A stretch of 64,000 bases of DNA from Gyromitra esculenta (taxonomy: Eukaryota > Ascomycota > Pezizomycetes > Pezizales > Discinaceae), in contig JBCAML010000008.1 of the NCBI GenBank assembly GCA_038503075.1, positions 1,922,001 through 1,986,000 on the forward strand. The letters are read 5' to 3'. Under the pieces are notes generated by a model. It saw only the letters and a program-made list of their open reading frames with translations, ran no database searches and was not told the origin of the DNA. Each line of letters begins with the position of its first letter. Within the stretch, counting starts at the first letter, position 1. Both the position numbers and the translations under genes were made by a program. Positions 12,201 to 23,344 of the stretch are shown piece after piece.

Positions 12201-13135
12201 GAGGAAGCGAAATAGCGTGGAGCAGGAGCGAGCGAGCGAGCAGGCGGGCAAGCAAGCAAGCAAGCCAGAAGAAGAACAGGAACAAGAGAGCCCGAGTTCG
12301 GCGACTACTTAGTCAGGAGACACACACTACATCCCTCTCGCGTCCAATCTATCTTTATTTTTTGGTCGCCGAAGTTGAACGCCGACCACGAAACACCCAC
12401 CAGGTCCGGATCATTTACATTTGCATTGCTCGTCAACGCCCACCCGCTATAGCTACCTTACATACCTTTACACACGCACAGCTAAGGTACGAGAGGCGCT
12501 AAATAGAGCAAGGACGTGCTTGCAACTGCCGCATTCACGTTCCGAGGAACGATTAGAACAGGACCCGGTACCAAGGGACGCTTCCTCGCTGTGCAAACGG
12601 CCAGTTCAGTTCGGCGACTTGTGTTTTTTTTATTTTTTATTTTTTATTTTATTTTTCCACACGCTTTCGCGGAGGAAGCGAGCGGAAAGAGAACACCACC
12701 GAGCGAACAGACTAATCAGACGGCAACGGCATCGCCAGCTCGGATCCTGACGAGAAACGATAGAAACCTTGACCTTGCAATTCCTGCAACTGGTGCAACT
12801 GCTCGAGTGCTCCACGAGAAACCAGCAAATCCCATCCCTCGTCTGTCCACCATCCTAGGCGTCGGGATATTACCATCATCAGACCATTCCATTCCCCACC
12901 CCCGCGACACAAAATAGAGTTTTTCTGTCGAGCCGTTGTGGCGATCACAGCTGCCATCTGCCATCTGCCACCCGCCTGGCTCACTCGGTAACGTAGACAG
13001 GTAGCAGAGCTTAGCTTGGCTTAGCACAGCCTGCGTCCACTTCCCTCAGCCTTACACTCTCGACCACTCATCCTGCTGCCCTGCCCTCCCTCCCAGCCAA
13101 GCCACCTGGCTGACACCCCTCCCCCCAAGTCGCCG

Positions 13136-16100
13136 ATGTCGTACCCCTCAGATGCCCCTGGCGTCTATCCTTATCATGCAGCAGCCACCGTCGCTGGCAG
13201 CAGCAGCTTTACCGCTGTCCCTGGAGGCTATTCCTCGTCCACAGACACAATAGCAAACAGCGGGACTGATTATTCCACTGACGGATATTCCTCATCCGCC
13301 AGCAACGGTAATAACGATAACGGTAGTGGCAGCCGTAACGGTAACGGTAACGCCAACGGTAATGCCAACGGTAACGGTTATGTTGATTTCGCTCCTGGAC
13401 CGTACCAGCAGCAGCGCCATAACCAGCATGGACTCGCTCAGGGTGTCCACCACAACCCTTACCCTCCCCACGCACAACAATATCATGCTCCCCCTCCCCT
13501 CCCCCCTCAGTCCCAATCTGCTATCGTTCCTAATCCGGCCTATGATCACCCTGAGGAAATTTACGCAACGTCGATTTCTCAACAGCAGAAGCACGACACT
13601 ATGCAGCGACAATCTCCCATCTCAATGGCACCCCCAGCACCCCAGCCGGCTCAGTCAGCCGCCCCCACGCAGGCCCAGAGGACGACACCGGTAGTACCAG
13701 CATTACCCCAAGGAGCCCCGACGAATCGCCAGCAGCAGGCGCAGCAGCAGCAATACCAGCGTATCGCACGATTCGTGGGACCTCCTCCCGTCGCCCTCGC
13801 TTGCACGGAGTGTCGAGCCCGTCACTTGAAATGTGATGCCGGGGTTCCCGCCTGCAACCGTTGCCAAACCGACGGGAGAGAGTGCTCATATGTAAAATCG
13901 CGTCGCGGGTGGAAGGGGACCAGGAGAAAGAAGGCCGCGGTTGCTGCGGCGAAGGAGGAGGGGGGGACGAAACCTGGAGCCGAGGAAGGAAATCAAACTG
14001 TGGTAGAGACGACAGGAAACGCCGTTGGTGGTGATGGTGCTGCAGGTAAGGTTTCCCCCTTTCGCTCCCTCCTTGGCCTTTATCTACACAACCCTTTTTT
14101 TTTTTCTGCGGTCGCCGTTTGTCGTTTCTGTTTCACATTACTGTTTGCTATTTTCCCCTTCGTCTTTCGATGGTTTCAAGCCATCTCGCGATGTGCGGTG
14201 ATTTTTCCCTTTAATTTTGAGCCGTTTGTTGCGGGCTGGGGGGAGCAGGACCGTTTTTTTATTTTTCCATTTTTCGTTTTTTCACGCTTCTCTGCTCGTT
14301 CATTTGATTTCTCTGGAAGTACCGAGCACGTTTCGTGGCGCTGCCGAACGGTACTGGGTTCGGTTAGGCGGGGCAAACCAGGGTCTCGGGGACTTGACTC
14401 GGCGACGTGCGGGGGGGTGAGCGAGGGTGGGAGTGGGTGGGGTGGGGTGATGGATGTGGCTCCCTCGCTCCTTCCTTGGCGGGACGCGCTTATTCACCCC
14501 TTGTTCAGCCTGGTTACATGCTTGACGCACCACCCACCCTGGGGCAGCTTCGGCGACCTCAAGACTGCGGGTGGTCCGAGCTTCTTCCTCTTCCTCTTCC
14601 TCTTCCCTCACACACGACCCAAGACCGCTTATGTTTGGGACGCCGCTTGTTGTTCTCCCTGCCATTTGTCGTTGGGGTGGGCTGGGCTGGATTTGGCTGG
14701 GCTGGGCTGGGGGCGCTGGTCGCCGCCGTCGGGTATATGTAAATTGTCGATTGTCGCTTTGGCTTAGTTCACGGCGATTGCTGTGCGTCCATCTGCTCTG
14801 CTTGCTTGCTCGCTCGCTCGCTCTGCTCTGCTCTGCCCACTCCCCCCACCAGGATCGCCTCCCTCCTGTGGCCATCGTACATGTATCGTACCGTGTCGCA
14901 AGCCGGACACCACTGCGATACGGGCACCCCACTGGTGCTTTTCGCCATCTTGGTATCTGCTGCCTCCCTCACTCGCTGCCTTCTTTTCTTTTTCCTGTAG
15001 CCGATTCCTTGCAGCCCTCCACTTGACCAGGCTTCGGCAATCTCGGCGGTTTGGTGGGAGTTGAGTGTGCTAAGATCTCACGCTCGGGATCTACACGTTT
15101 CTGCACCTGGGGCTCTGTCTCAAAGCCTTCCTGCGTTGTTACGGGGACGATCGTCATTTGCTTGACTTGACTTGTCTGTCTTGCTTTGCTTTGCTTTGCT
15201 TTGCTTGTCTTGTCTGCTTGTCTTGTCTTACTTTGGCTGCCCTTGACGGGCCGCTGTGCTGTGTCCTGTCTTGTCCGTCCTGCCTGTCCCCGGGTCATTT
15301 GCTCGCTCGCTCACTCGTCGTTTCGGTCTCGTCTCGTGGGTCGGCGTCATCGGGGACCTGGGCAGTGGGCACATTCCTCACCTCGAAACACTCGTTTCTC
15401 GCACCTCCTGTCTTTCTTTTTCTTCCTCCCCTACGTGCCATTGCTCTATATAATATTTCCTTCCTTTGTGATATCCCCACCCTTCTCTCCATCACCACCA
15501 TCATCGACATCCAGTATTTCCTATTTAGTCCGTAGACACCCTTTGTTTTTCGCTCTCGAGCTTTTGATATCATTACCTCTTCCCGCCCCCTCCCACACAC
15601 TCCACCGTAAATGGCAAAAACAATGATGGGTTGGTCGCTGCACAATTCTAACACCTGGTCGAAACCCTTAGTTCCCCCACCTACTCGGGCACCGCCTACA
15701 CCGAGTACTGGGCAGTGCACTTCCTTCAGCAGGAACCCTCTGCCCATAGCTAGCTCGGCAGCTGCTTCGAGTGATGCTGTTGCTCCCACCACCACCCGCC
15801 CTCTAGATACTCTCAGGGCATACCATCGCGACAGCACTGTATTCCCCTCGCCCCAAGAACTCCCAGCTCCCCCAACTGCCAATCTCTTGCAGCTGTATTA
15901 TGCCTATTTCCACTCTGCCCATCCATTCGTTCTGCCACCCAAGCAGCTCATCAAAACGCCGGCATCCCAGCTTATGGTGCTGCTCCCAGTAATACGCTAC
16001 GTAGCCTCGTTCTTTGCCCAGTCAGCTCCCACGGAGACGTTCAGAGCTGAGGCCGAAGCTGCCCTCTTCACCAACTCTCCTCCTCGGAATGCATTCACCG

Positions 16101-17344
16101 TGCAAGCCCTCCTGCTGTTTGCCATTGCCCTCCACAGTGACAATGATCAGGAGAAGAGTGCAGAGGTCAAGGACGCTGCCATTGAGTTGGCCCTGGACCT
16201 GCGTATGAACATGCGAGAGTTCTCAGAGAGCTCTAATAATGGCTCGCCGGCTGGGAGAGTCTTGGCCGAGAGTCTGAGGAGGACTTGGTGGGAGCTGTAC
16301 TATCTCGATGGTCTCCTGGCTGGGTTCCATCAGAAGGATTCATTCAAACTCTGGACTGTGCTGTGCACTGTTCCGTTGCCATGCGAAGAGAAGGATTATA
16401 TTACCGGGGTATGTGTTATCTCTACCATTACCATTACCATTACCATCTCTCTCTCTCTATATATATATATATGTATATGTGACTCTTATACTAACGACGA
16501 CATATAGATTGTCCCCGAACCAAAATCATTACAGGAGTTCGACGACCGTTATTTTGCACTCGAGACGGTTGTCTTCAGCTCCTTTGCCTACCGCGTCGAC
16601 GCCGTCCGAATCCTCGGGCAAGTGCTCGCAGTCGGCCAAGGCAGCGACCCCGAAGACCCGCGCGCAGACGCCGCAGACGCAAGCCTTGTGAACTGGGGCC
16701 TCCATCTCCCAGACTGCAAAAAGGAGCTTATCGGCGAGGACCGCAGGGTCGACGAGATGCTGTTCCAGGCACATATGGTTGTATACGCAGCAACAATCTA
16801 TCTCCACCGGCCCAAATCGCATCTTGCAATCTCTACGGTTCCGGACGACACCTCTTGCACGCCCCCTGCACGCTGGGCTACGTCGCCGAAACCAAGGGCC
16901 ATGCACACTGCGAAGGCCATCACCGCTGCGAATACTATTGCAAAACTTATCACGCTGCCCGCGCCGCTTATTAAGCATACGCCTTTCTTCACATGTGTCA
17001 TCACTCTTGCGGCTATTGTACATCTATCAGCGTGCTCATGGCTGCTGACGGGTGACGAAGGCTTCCTGGCAAAGGAGCGTATCAGGCTTGGTGTTGGTGC
17101 GCTGAAGACGCTAGGGGAGGTGTGGAGTGTTGCGGATTGTGTGTTGATGCAGGTGAAGGGTGTTGCGAGGGAGGTATTCAGTCTGCAGATCCCGGCAGGG
17201 ACGCAGAGATCGGGGATTATCACGGAGGAGGAGGTATTCAGGTTTATTGACGAGGAGAGGACGCTGGAGATTGTGGGTGGAGAGGCGGATTATCACGGAC
17301 TGCCGGAACTGGACTGGAATGGAGAGTGGGGTGTTATCCCTTGA
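13136..17344 (+). CDS. Zn(II)2Cys6 fungal-specific transcription factor
   Basis: Three exons at 13136-14045, 15672-16408 and 16508-17344 give 827 residues. Both junctions keep frame and use GTAAGG and GTATGT donors; the second exon's acceptor follows a CTAAC branch-like site. The N-terminal 220 residues are low complexity: Ser-rich, an Asn-Gly run near 57-81, then Gln/Pro-rich. The zinc cluster lies at Cys223-Cys250 with spacing C-x2-C-x6-C-x6-C-x2-C-x6-C, followed by a basic stretch ending GTRRKK, typical of DNA binding. Exons 2 and 3 hold the fungal-specific regulatory region, with the RRTWWELYYLDG block characteristic of the middle homology domain. The protein should be nuclear. The target pathway cannot be told from sequence, and no neighbouring cluster suggests one. 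The first intron (1626 bp) is very long for a fungus. Confidence 0.88.
14795..15240. repeat. Intron microsatellites (GCTC/CTCTG and TGCTT types)
   Basis: Inside the long first intron of the Zn2Cys6 gene are GCTT/GCTC and CTCTG repeats near 14800-14836 and TTGCT/TTGTC repeats near 15174-15235. They make the coding strand strongly T/C/G-skewed and generate long spurious frames on both strands. Confidence 0.75.
16423..16480. repeat. Compound microsatellite in intron 2 of the Zn2Cys6 gene
   Basis: A short run of TACCAT-like hexamers passes into CT and then AT dinucleotides. It fills most of the 99-bp intron between the GTATGT donor and TATAG acceptor. Confidence 0.8.
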
Positions 17345-17380
17345 GTTTGAGTTTAGTTTTAGTTTTAGTTTTATTTTGTT
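17341..17380 (+). repeat. (TTTTAG)n-like tract at the stop codon
   Basis: Begins at the stop codon of the Zn2Cys6 gene and reads as repeated TTTAG/TTTTAG units. A near-identical tract follows the proline-rich protein gene at 54763-54791. Confidence 0.75.
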
Positions 17381-19337
17381 CTTTCACTGTGTTTTATTTG
17401 TTTTCTTGTTTCTGGAGAAAATGGGGTAGGGTCTGCATCACATTACATATATCTAAGTTTCCTTCTCTTCTTTTATTTATTCATAGGGTTTCTTTCTTTC
17501 TTCCTTGGTCTTCAACATCACTTTCCTGGCGAGTAATGGCCACGAACAATTAATGGGTCCCCTTTGTCAATTGTAATCGTCTCTCTGGTCGGAACGGATA
17601 GGATAATCACAAAACACAGTGTCTTGAAAAAAGATAATTGGCCCAAGCTACGTGTATACACATACTCCACCGTCCAGTTCAGGACAGTGGTTGCGGGCGG
17701 GGGGTGGTGGTTGCCTACTACATGTAGTATTAGGAAAATAATCAATGATTAGGAGCAGCAGCAGCTGGAGCCAATGAAACAGCATAGCCCTCGAGCAAGA
17801 TATGTAGTTACGTGTACAGACAGAGCTACGGGGCGAGAGAGAAAAAAAATAAAATCAGTTGCATGCGTAACACGACTGAGATCATTTGACACTTGACACC
17901 GGGGGGGACCGAGTGACGGCAGGTGATGCGGCAGGTTGCACCGACTGGCCACCACCGACCGGCTTTGCGCACCAGACCTGGATCCCGGTTCGCCGAACAC
18001 TCGAGCCAGTGCAGCCCGCCCTATGGCGTGTGCTGCGTACTATACCTCCACTCCACTCCACTCCACCCCACTCCACCCCACCCCCGGGCGGAGACGTCTC
18101 CGCTGACTAGCTATGACGAGGCGGATATGCTCTGCTCTGCTCTCTCTGCTCTGCGCTGCGCTGCGTTACGTTTCCGTTGGGGGGAGAGGGGAGGGGAGGG
18201 GAGGGCGGAATGTCGGCGACTTCGGGCTTTCTACAATATGTGCAGCACAGGTGATATGTTATATGTGATTCCAAGCCACCAATAGCATTTTCTGGCGTCA
18301 GCTAAGATCCCCGGCGTCTGGTCTGGTCTGGTTCACCCCCCCCCTCCTCCCCTGGTCCTAGTCCTGTAATTCCCGGCTCGTGTAACACACTGGGGAGAAA
18401 TGGCTTCTGCAGCCCTAAGTCGTAACCTGGTAGAGATCTACTGGAGAGAGAGAGCCCGGTCTCAGGTCGTACCAAGGTTGGGTTGGAGCAGCCGGTTCAG
18501 CAATCGGGCGTTGTCATTGGTTGCTCCACACCTACCTCTCTCACTCACCTCGCTCACCTCACTCACCCCCCCTCACCGCGGTGGAGGAGGTGGTGGAGGG
18601 AGAGCTGGGTGATGGGTGTTTGCTGTAGTTGGACTGCCTGTTCGAGTGCTCTGTTCTCTGTTCTCTGACTGTCTGCTTGTCTGCTTGTCTGTCTGCTTGT
18701 CTCTCTCTGCCTACCTGTGCTGAGACATGCCTCTGACTTATTCCACGGCGATCGCTTCCTGCCCATGAAACACCTGACCAAAGAAAGATTGTAGGGTGAA
18801 AGCGAAAAGGAAAAAAAAAAAAAAAGTGTTTCTGCTTCAGATCCACACAGAATAGATCCGATGTGTCTCATCGGTCCCTTTCTCCCCTTCTCCCTTCTCC
18901 CTCTCTCCCTCTCTGCTAAATGCACGTAATGCAGAGACACCACGGGGACCACATTCATGCTCGCCGGTGGAATCTCAGACTCAGCGAGGGCACAGATCTA
19001 GGTGGTCCTCTTTGCCCTGTCTCAGATTCGGCAAGAATTTCTATATCGGGGGGGAAAGGGGAGGGGAGGGGAGGGAGGGAGGGAATGCCGTGAGCCTATG
19101 TCCCCGTTATCGGGTTGACGTGGATCGTCGGGCAAGATTTGGAGGTGATATATGCGGGCTTCGATCCTGATAATTGATCATAGGATAGGCTGCCTTCAGA
19201 GGTTGTGGAACAACAACAACAAAAAAAAAAGATCATCCGAGAGGACTGTCTCAAATAAACGCAAGTGGTTCGTGGATGTGTGTGTTTTATTACTGCAGGA
19301 CAAGGGGAGAAGGCCCAAACACATACATACATTCATC

Positions 19338-19360
19338 CACTCACTCACTCACTCACTCAC
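19338..19360. repeat. CACT microsatellite
   Basis: About six tandem ACTC units in non-coding sequence. Confidence 0.8.
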
Positions 19361-22300
19361 ATACTGCCGTGGGGAGAAGAAAGAAAGAGAGAGAAAAAAG
19401 GAATACTCGACTACGGGTAAAGCAGACTCGTCATATACTATTTTCGGGCACCACGATGGTGGATAGCGATGATGAAAATGTAACGAGAAGAAATATATCT
19501 TCAGCCAAACGTCCTATCGCCTTGGAAGATATCCCCTCTCCCCCATCCCGCTACTTCAATCGGCTCTTGCCGGCGTCCCTGTACTTTCTCTTCAACCACC
19601 TTCTTAACCGGACCAGCATCGGGGACCACTCTTTTCCCTCTACCCCCATATGCACTCAGTTGAATTTGCATTTGCTCCCTTCCCTTCCTCCTCCCCCGCG
19701 CTAGAGGGAAGCGCTAGCGGCAATTTCCTCTGGGCGGCGGTGCGGCGGTGAGTTCCATATCCTCTTTATGCGTGTCTGATTACTGTATCAGCAATCGAGA
19801 GTGTGTGTGAGCGAGAGAGTGAGCGAGAGAGAGGGAGAAGGGAAGGAGAGAAAGAGAGACAAACTAGTGTCTCTAACCAAGCGTAAAACCCTGGTTGAAC
19901 CCATTTCTATTTTGTTGTTTCCCTTTCTTTTTTTTTTTTTTTAGATTTTTTAGATTTTTTCGTAATGGCCGGCGGCTTTTTTTTTTTTTTTGGAACCCAG
20001 ATCAATGTATGTACGGAAACGCCGAATACGCCCGCCGCCCTACGGATATATCCGTTTTTGTTTTTTGTTTTTTGCTTTGAGCGAGGGAGTTTCTTATAGG
20101 CTGTATATAGCGGGAAAAGAAAAGAAAAAGCCACAGCCACAGTTTTACGTTAACACCCGGTACGTAGTGGGAGGGAAGAGGAGTGATGATGCTGTGACCG
20201 AGACAAAGAGACAAAGGTCACCAGTGCGCGCCAATTGTAATGGTAGATTCCGACGGTATGGTCCGGAGGGGTGGATCTTCACGTAATTTGCATCAAAACT
20301 TCACCTGGCTTAAGTTTGGGGGGGGGGAGTGGTGCGAGTAGGTATGGAAAGTTTCAGGTCTAAGACACTAAAATGCACTTGACTGGAAAAGAAAAAAAGG
20401 TCGAGAGGATGAGACATTGCTGTACTTCTGCTGGTACAGGACTTTCTGGATTGCTGGATTGCTGGATTGTGCAGTGGCTGCTGGCGTAAAGTTGGCGTAA
20501 ACTGGATAACGGTAGGTACATGTAGCTAATGCTGTTGTAGTTATATATATAAACTTGATTGTGTGTGTTTAATATATACTTTATAAAAATAACGCTTCCC
20601 TTAATCTGTTTTTTTTTAACTTTGGGGGATATAGCTTTTCCGGACTGGTGAGCATTTACCTACGGTGTTATATTCCACTGAAACGATGATCGTCATACAA
20701 CATTCGCAGCTAAGCCGCTTTCTAGAAAGGTTAAATATACTTGCCCGAGAATGGATCTGAGTACATACGGGTACGTACAGGCGTAACTCAGAGACAACAA
20801 CCCCCCCCCCACACAGCAGTCAGCAAACACTCTGCTCTTTTTACGTTTGGGGTGGGGGTTTCGGGCGTGGCTTTATTGTTTCTGGCGCTTATCTGGCGGG
20901 TTGGGGTGTTGCTGATTATTAATTACTGGTTTGTTGTAGGGCGAGCTTTTCGTTTGTTGAAACTCTTTTTCTTGTGGTTGTGGTTATTGTTGTGGCTGTG
21001 GCTGTGTTTGCAGTGCTGCTGTTTACACGCATTGTGATACGAAACTAGAGGGATTCCCTTACTCAGCCCGCATTTAAACCCCCACAACCCATTGCCATGC
21101 ATACATACATGTAGGTGTGATGGCAGTTGTGGTTGCAATTGTGGGATCGTTATTGAGAGAAAGGCATCCCTAAACCCTCCTAAAGTATATAATCCCAGTC
21201 AAGTGGTAATGATAAGGATGGTAGCACTAACCAAAAAAAAATAAAGTCAGTTCAGTCCAGTGCACACCTAGCAGCGACTCCCTTTGAATAGGCTGAACCT
21301 CATCACAAGCACCGGAATTAACAGGGTGCTGGGAAAACACCTCAAGATTACAGGAAGCCATGCTCATGTGAATAAGTATTAACTCGTACGGCGAAATTGA
21401 TCTTCGTTGTTGCTGCGAGTGCTTTCATTGTTTGTACCGAACCGAATAGGCTTTATTTTTCCACTAGTAATATAGCGATTCAGGGCCTGCGCCAGATTAT
21501 CGCAGTTGGTTATCTGGGGGCAGGCTCAAGTTCGAACCTCGCCGAAAGCCCGGAGGAGTAAGAAGGATCTTTCGATACAGGTGTATAGATTTTTGGTCCT
21601 AGCGTGTTGTAGAAACGCAACTCAGCGCTGATACCTAAGCTGAATCTAACAGGGCTATAAAGATGGATTGTTACTGCTGGACTCGTTGCCATAGGCGTTG
21701 TTGTGTCATTGGTAGGGTTGCTAGCTGTAAAGCGCTGGTTACAGGGGTTTAATAACAGCTCATATAGCTATAGAATCTTCTATAATATACATATATGGCG
21801 CGAGTAGCGAATAGAGTAAGCGTCGCCTATATGTGAGCTATAATGCAACCGGCAAGCCTTAGATAAAAAACCAAATTAAAAAAACCAGAGGATGCTTCAA
21901 AGTTTCTGGAGGGTGTAATCAAATTTGCCAACTTAATTTTTAATTTTTTTTTACCGATTTTCCGGTTTTGGGGTTCGGTTCTCTAGGTTGCAGGTTGCAT
22001 TTCCCCATTTAGGGGGGGGATCTCACCACACAAAACCTGCGAATCTAGGAGGCTTGCTGTTTTTACCTGAGCCAAAACGGCCACCTGAAAAGCACCCCAC
22101 TGAGCGCCTTCCCGTAAGCCTGGATACTGCTCTAAAGAATAAATTAGGGATCCACGATTTAACTATGAGTAGATAGCATTCTCTGTAACTTTTCAAGATA
22201 TTAAATTTTGACAGGCCCTCTAAGCTAAAGATCTTATCTTAATGCTTTAATTGATAGCTAGCTTATCATTCTTGCTTTAGATCTACTAGAAACCTTGCTC

Positions 22301-22779
22301 TCAAGCGGTCAATTGGTGGTCATACACCGACCAACATGTTCTCGAGATAATATATCTCTAACGTCCGACCGCCGCCATACCCTATCCAATAGATCGACTT
22401 AGAACATTGACTTAGACCCACGGGAGGGCCCTCACAATCTATCTATGGTCGTTTGCAATTGGGTTTAATTGCGCGCAGCATGTTTCCTTAATTCTAATTG
22501 GCGCGCTGAAATTTGATGATTACTATTCGCTTCTGAAACCATAGCAGAGCAAATATTTTCGTAATATATATATATACTATAAGATAAAGTCATCTACTCG
22601 CAGTAATCCCTGTCGAACTGCGCTAAATGTCCTTGTGGTAGGATCACGTGAGTATACTGTATTATATATTTGTACAAATGATTTCCGGGCGAAGCCCCGA
22701 AGGCTTTTCTTAACATAGATACATCTAGTGTTTTTCTAGGAAACTACATGAGCCTGTACCTGCATTTACTCTTGAGAGT

Positions 22780-22843
22780 GAGGGCGAGCGAGTCGCGCTC
22801 TCAGGCCGCTGTGCGGCCTTCGACCCCCATACGCTCGCCCTTA
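22780..22843. repeat. Compound GC-rich hairpin
   Basis: Outer arms GAGGGCGAGCG and CGCTCGCCCTT enclose a second hairpin, AGGCCGC-TGT-GCGGCCT. The GC-rich block stands out in AT-rich surroundings. Function unknown; it could be a very small palindromic element. Confidence 0.5.
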
Positions 22844-22910
22844 AACCTAACTGAAAAATATCAGTAATATCTGGTAAGCCCCCACTTGAGGGTCCACCAT
22901 GCCTCTCTAG

Positions 22911-23210
22911 ACAGATTGGCCCTGTATCGGGAACGGCCCTGTAGCGAGCACCAATCAAAATGAGTCTATGTTTACGCACTCGTAACCCAAAGATTAACTC
23001 TGTATTTGAGAAAACTAATATGATATCCTGAATCTACACCTGATTTCACTTCAAGAGCAGCCCATACTGACCTAGGCTGCAGATACTGTTGATGATATCT
23101 CTTGTGGGTAAATCGCCAGCTTTGTTGCAACCAGCCGCAAACCACATAGCGATTCTTATACTTTGATTGGTGCTCGCTTTAGGGCCGTTCTCGGGACGGG
23201 GCCAACCTGT
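22911..23210. mobile_element. MITE-like element, 300 bp, ACAG(A/G)TTGGCCC ends
   Basis: The left end ACAGATTGGCCCTGT and the inverted right end ACAGGTTGGCCCCGT continue with matching GAGCACCAATCAAA segments, giving about 55 bp of terminal inverted repeat with scattered transitions. It lies 5 bp from the next MITE. No intact frame. Confidence 0.72.
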
Positions 23211-23215
23211 TTATA

Positions 23216-23344
23216 CTTGTTAGCAGGCATACGAACCGGAAAACATGGGGTGTGTGGCTTTCTATGCTACGGAAACCGTGCCTAATGTCGCAGCACACAG
23301 AGCCACACCCCCCATGTTTTCCGGTTCGTATGCTTGCTAACAAG
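23216..23344. mobile_element. MITE-like hairpin element, copy 2 of a three-copy family
   Basis: 129 bp. Both ends read CTTGTTAGCA(A/G)GCATACGAA inward and continue CCGGAAAACATGGGG. TA flanks both ends (23214-23215, 23345-23346). The arms are better preserved than in copies 1 and 3, so this may be the youngest copy. Confidence 0.85.

Larger units (their letters stand above)
1588..13135. other. Gene-poor region with MITEs and leader of the Zn2Cys6 gene
   Basis: About 11.5 kb with no protein I can support. It contains inverted-repeat elements at 1958-2121, 4999-5124 and 9142-9297, a decayed inverted repeat at 5127-5171/5689-5737, a CA microsatellite near 7393-7418, and many homopolymer runs. 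Frames of 60-130 codons are scattered on both strands, interrupt each other and show no domain. The last kilobase (about 12000-13135) is GC-rich and pyrimidine-rich and leads into the transcription-factor start, so it is probably its promoter and 5' leader. Confidence 0.55.

Noticed and set aside
14300..14932. 210-codon minus-strand frame
   Set aside because: It lies in the long intron of the Zn2Cys6 gene and comes from Ser/Glu/Arg-coding microsatellites.
15295..15882. 195-codon minus-strand frame
   Set aside because: Antisense to the second exon and the end of the intron; composition follows the repeat-rich opposite strand.
19456..19704. 82-codon frame starting MVDSDDENV
   Set aside because: Reasonable start context, but no recognised domain, a low-complexity end and no neighbouring gene support.
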